From Streptomyces mangrovi (GTDB lineage: Bacteria > Actinomycetota > Actinomycetes > Streptomycetales > Streptomycetaceae): DNA of 34,546 nt. Below are positions 32,371 to 34,546 of the stretch, in pieces. The stretch spans positions 1 through 34,546 of the forward strand of contig NZ_FOSG01000034.1 of NCBI RefSeq assembly GCF_900114215.1, given 5' to 3'. The notes under the pieces are model-generated. The model did not search any database. It worked only from the letters and a program-made list of their open reading frames with translations, and had not been told where the DNA came from. A program made the translations under genes and the position numbers. Positions within the stretch are counted from its first letter, which is position 1. Each line of letters begins with the position of its first letter.

Positions 32371-33128
32371 GAAGTCCTCCTGGTCAGAGAGGGGGTGGCA
32401 GTCTGGTCGACTTGCCGGATCAAATCTCCCCTCACTTCGGATGCGTGCCAAGACCGGGCCACCCGCGCACCGGAGCACGGGGCGGATGCACCGGCCTGTG
32501 CACGCCGACCGGCCGGGGCGCAAGCCCCCGAACGCCACCTGCAGTGGCGTCGGCGCAGGCAAGGACGCGGAGTGCCCCCGTTTGACGCGGCAGCGCTGTC
32601 AGGGCGTCGGCACCCAGGGCCACCTCGGGCACTGGTGAAAGACGGTGTCCGAGCGTCGAGGCCCGGTGGGCGCCATGCCGTCGGAGGTTGTCGCTCAGTA
32701 TCTGCTGACGGACCTGCTCGGCGTCCGGCACGCCAGGGGCGGGAGCGGTGTGGGAGCCGACAGGGCGGCGTGCGGCGGAGTTGCGCAGTCACCGGTCGCA
32801 GCGGTCTGTGGCGTGGATCATGCGGATGGGAGTCTGCTCGGCCGGCCGGCACAGCAGCAGGTGGTTCTCGGCCGGGTCCTCCCGTACATCCTTGAAGGCG
32901 GCGTCGCGACCGCGGGCGTGGGCGCGCAGCCGGTACCAGCCCGGCCTCGGCGAGCTGGAGGTAGGTGCAGGAGCGGCGGCTGCCCCGTCCTGGCCGTGGG
33001 GCGCGGGCATGGCCGACCGCAGGAGGGACGACTTGACTCGCTTCCGGCGGGGACCGTCCCCCGCGTGCATCGCCATGGGATGTACGCCGAGGACGGTCCC
33101 GTGGTGCTCCCGTCAGAGTGCGCCGGGA
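32371..33128. other. Intergenic region with a possible gene remnant
   Basis: No intact gene is supported in these 758 bp. The part next to 32370 must hold the DUF642 gene promoter. A minus-strand remnant is listed at 32789-32962; the rest shows only chance high-GC frames. Confidence 0.45.
32789..32962 (-). pseudogene. Possible 3' remnant of a conserved hypothetical gene
   Basis: The minus-strand frame ends WYRLRAHARGRDAAF, DPAENHLLLCRPAEQTPIRM and IHATDRCDR before a TGA at 32789. This resembles the C-terminus of small Streptomyces hypothetical proteins (YR-R-HARGRD...E-LLLWPAP). No matching N-terminal part is visible upstream, so it looks truncated. Confidence 0.35.
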
Positions 33129-33452
33129 TCAGCAGTGGATGTAGATGCTCCGCCAGCCAACGGGCGCGGGGCTCGATGCGTCGCCCCGGAAGGTGTAGTG
33201 CGGACTCCCTTGACAGTTGCGGGTGTTGAACATGCTCGCGTCCTGGCCCGTGTGGTCGAACCTGTAGGACCCGCGGTGGCCGAGGCTGAGATTGCTGCAG
33301 CCACATCTGGTGACCTCCGAGCTGGTGCCGGTGTAGTGCGCACCGGACCAGCCCCGGAAACTGCTCGCGAAGGCCGCTCCCGTGCTCACCGCCAGGACGG
33401 CGGCCGTCATGGCCGCGGTAACGGTGGTACGTACGGTGTGCTGGTTGCGCAT
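33129..33452 (-). CDS. Small secreted Cys-rich protein, crystallin / inhibitor-I36-like
   Basis: The 107-residue precursor has a signal peptide of about 30 residues (ends VSTGAAFA). The mature part of about 77 residues contains four cysteines (RCGCSNL, RNCQG, YIHC) and a beta/gamma-crystallin-like aromatic pattern (SFRGWSGAHYTG, YRFDHTGQDASMFN, GWRSIYIHC). This fits the peptidase-inhibitor I36 / SMPI-like group of small secreted actinomycete proteins. The start at 33452 has AAGGAGG 4 nt upstream. It is probably a stable extracellular disulfide protein; inhibitor activity is only a guess. Confidence 0.75.
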   Translation of the reverse strand: MRNQHTVRTTVTAAMTAAVLAVSTGAAFASSFRGWSGAHYTGTSSEVTRCGCSNLSLGHRGSYRFDHTGQDASMFNTRNCQGSPHYTFRGDASSPAPVGWRSIYIHC

Positions 33453-33617
33453 GAGCCCTCCTTCGAAAGGAATGAACACTCTTCGAGTTCATTTAGCTAC
33501 ACAGAGTTGCCTTCCGTAAGGGCGGGCGGATGTACGACCGGCGCGCGGACGGGCTCGCGCGCTCCCACTACCCCACCCCCCCTACGTGCGCCGGGCACGC
33601 GGTCGACGCCGGAACTC

Positions 33618-33644
33618 TTGACAACCCTATTGGTCTGGACCATT
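33618..33644 (+). promoter_or_regulatory. Promoter with DasR-type (dre) operator before the chitinase-like gene
   Basis: ATTGGTCTGGACCATT (33629-33644) matches the DasR-responsive consensus AGTGGTCTAGACCACT at most positions, with the core TGGTCT-GGACCA differing from a perfect dyad by one base. A consensus -35 TTGACA (33618-33623) lies just before it, so the operator occupies the -35 to -10 spacer. DasR is the GntR-type repressor of chitin and N-acetylglucosamine genes, released by glucosamine-6-phosphate. Confidence 0.75.
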
Positions 33645-33719
33645 TTTCCTGGGGTGCAGTGTCGCCGTGCCACCCAGAACACGCTCTCCCGCCACAGTCC
33701 CCGACATACGGAGACAGCC

Positions 33720-34546
33720 ATGGACCGTCCCTCCGCACAGACCAGCAGAACGAGATCCCTCCGCATCCGCGCGGGAGTCGCCTTCGCGACATGCGTCGCT
33801 CTCCTCGTCGGCGGCGCCACCACTCTCGACGGCCGCGACGCCTACGCCGCCGAGCCGAACCTGGTGCAAAACGGCGGCTTCGAGTCCGGCCTGAGCGGCT
33901 GGACCTGCTCCGCCGGCAGCGGCACGGCCGTCTCCTCCCCCGTCCACGGCGGCACGGCGGCGCTGAAGGCCACACCCGCCGGCAGCGACAACGCCAAGTG
34001 CACCCAGACCGTGGCCGTGCAGCCGGACTCCCAGTACGAGCTGAGCGCCTGGGTGCAGGGCTCGTACGTCTACCTCGGCGCATCCGGCACCGGCACCACC
34101 GACGTCTCCACCTGGACCCCGGGCGGCTCCGGCTGGCAGCAACTGCGCACCTCCTTCACCACCGGCCCGGACACCACCTCGGTCACCGTCCACACCCACG
34201 GCTGGTACGGCCAGAGCGCCTACCACGTGGACGACGTCTCCCTCGCCGGCCCCGGCGGCGACCCGGGCGAACCCGACCCCGACCCCCAGCCCCCGGCCGC
34301 ACCCGCCACACCGGCCGTCGGCGCGACCACCTCCTCCTCGGTCACCCTGAACTGGAACGCCGTCGACGGCGCCACCGGCTACACCGTCTACCAGGACGGG
34401 ACCAAGGCGCTGTCGGTGCAGGGCACCTCGGCGACCGTCACCGGACTGGCGGCCGCCACCTCCTACGAGTTCCGCGTCAGCGCCGTCAACGGCGCGGGCG
34501 AGTCGGCCAAGTCCGCCCCCGTCACCGCCACCACCGACCGGACCGG
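33720..34546 (+). CDS. Secreted modular glycoside hydrolase, probably family 18 chitinase (5' part)
   Basis: The frame starts at ATG 33720 with GGAG 7 nt upstream and runs off the window end, so only about 275 residues are seen. In order they are a signal peptide (cleavage about residue 43, DAYAA-EPN), a CenC-like carbohydrate-binding module (NLVQNGGFESGLSGW to YHVDDVSLAG, about 46-178), a Pro/Asp-rich linker (GEPDPDPQPPAAP), and a fibronectin type III domain (SVTLNWNAVDGATGYTVYQD and SYEFRVSAVNGAGES). This order is typical of Streptomyces chitinases with a GH18 domain following. The DasR-type operator upstream supports chitin-linked regulation. The catalytic domain is outside the window, so the enzyme class is inferred. 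Confidence 0.8.
   Translation, partial: MDRPSAQTSRTRSLRIRAGVAFATCVALLVGGATTLDGRDAYAAEPNLVQNGGFESGLSGWTCSAGSGTAVSSPVHGGTAALKATPAGSDNAKCTQTVAVQPDSQYELSAWVQGSYVYLGASGTGTTDVSTWTPGGSGWQQLRTSFTTGPDTTSVTVHTHGWYGQSAYHVDDVSLAGPGGDPGEPDPDPQPPAAPATPAVGATTSSSVTLNWNAVDGATGYTVYQDGTKALSVQGTSATVTGLAAATSYEFRVSAVNGAGESAKSAPVTATTDRT

Noticed and set aside
1..34546. CRISPR arrays, tRNA or rRNA genes
   Set aside because: No regularly spaced repeats, tRNA-like cloverleaf or conserved rRNA segment was noticed, though a dedicated tRNA scan was not possible.

Overview
The window is high-GC actinomycete DNA, most likely Streptomyces. The evidence is the strong third-position GC bias, GTG and TTG starts behind GGAGG-type ribosome sites, rare TTA codons, a gamma-butyrolactone (AfsA/receptor) signalling locus, a DasR-type operator before a chitinase-like gene, and Streptomyces-type insertion-sequence remnants. 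It reads as accessory or chromosome-arm DNA. No rRNA, tRNA or CRISPR array was seen.

Region 1 (1-330) is a scar: the A7-A8 end of an NRPS adenylation domain (minus strand) is cut at about base 159 and joined to the last 37 codons of an ISL3-family transposase. Region 2 (319-15011) looks like a compact natural-product cluster. It holds a nitroreductase-like protein, a class V PLP enzyme, an MFS exporter with a divergent HxlR regulator and palindromic operator, and a tightly coupled minus-strand operon from 13174 down to 5271. That operon encodes a ferredoxin reductase, a [2Fe-2S] ferredoxin, a haem-oxygenase-like diiron oxidase (HDO), three ATP-grasp ligases and a DUF885 metallopeptidase. A StrR-type ParB-fold regulator lies upstream. 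There is no NRPS or PKS module inside, so I infer a small amino-acid or peptide-like product: the HDO oxidises an amine or carboxylate substrate using its own electron chain, and the ATP-grasp enzymes form amide-type bonds. I do not recognise the product.

Region 3 (15737-19908) is a gamma-butyrolactone circuit: a second TetR regulator, an SDR, an NmrA-like reductase, an ArpA/ScbR-type receptor and a divergent AfsA homologue. TTA codons occur in the class V enzyme, the StrR-like regulator, the NmrA-like reductase and AfsA, which suggests bldA-linked timing. Similar AT-rich boxes lie upstream of the class V gene, the StrR-like gene and the receptor/afsA divergence.

Region 4 (19885-20970) is an IS graveyard: an internally deleted IS256-family element whose left inverted repeat supplies the end of afsA, then an ISAs1-like and an IS5-like fragment. 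IS remains therefore flank the cluster on both sides.

Region 5 (21169-28472) is a carbohydrate uptake and catabolism operon on the minus strand: ROK repressor, duplicated ABC ATPase, permease, binding lipoprotein, Gfo/Idh/MocA dehydrogenase and a TIM-barrel isomerase. Region 6 (29172-31565) is decayed: an IS110 fragment, a truncated squalene/phytoene synthase and a broken GNAT gene, around one intact VOC protein. Region 7 (31780-34546) encodes secreted proteins: a DUF642-like protein, a small Cys-rich protein, and the start of a modular secreted enzyme, probably a chitinase, that runs off the window.
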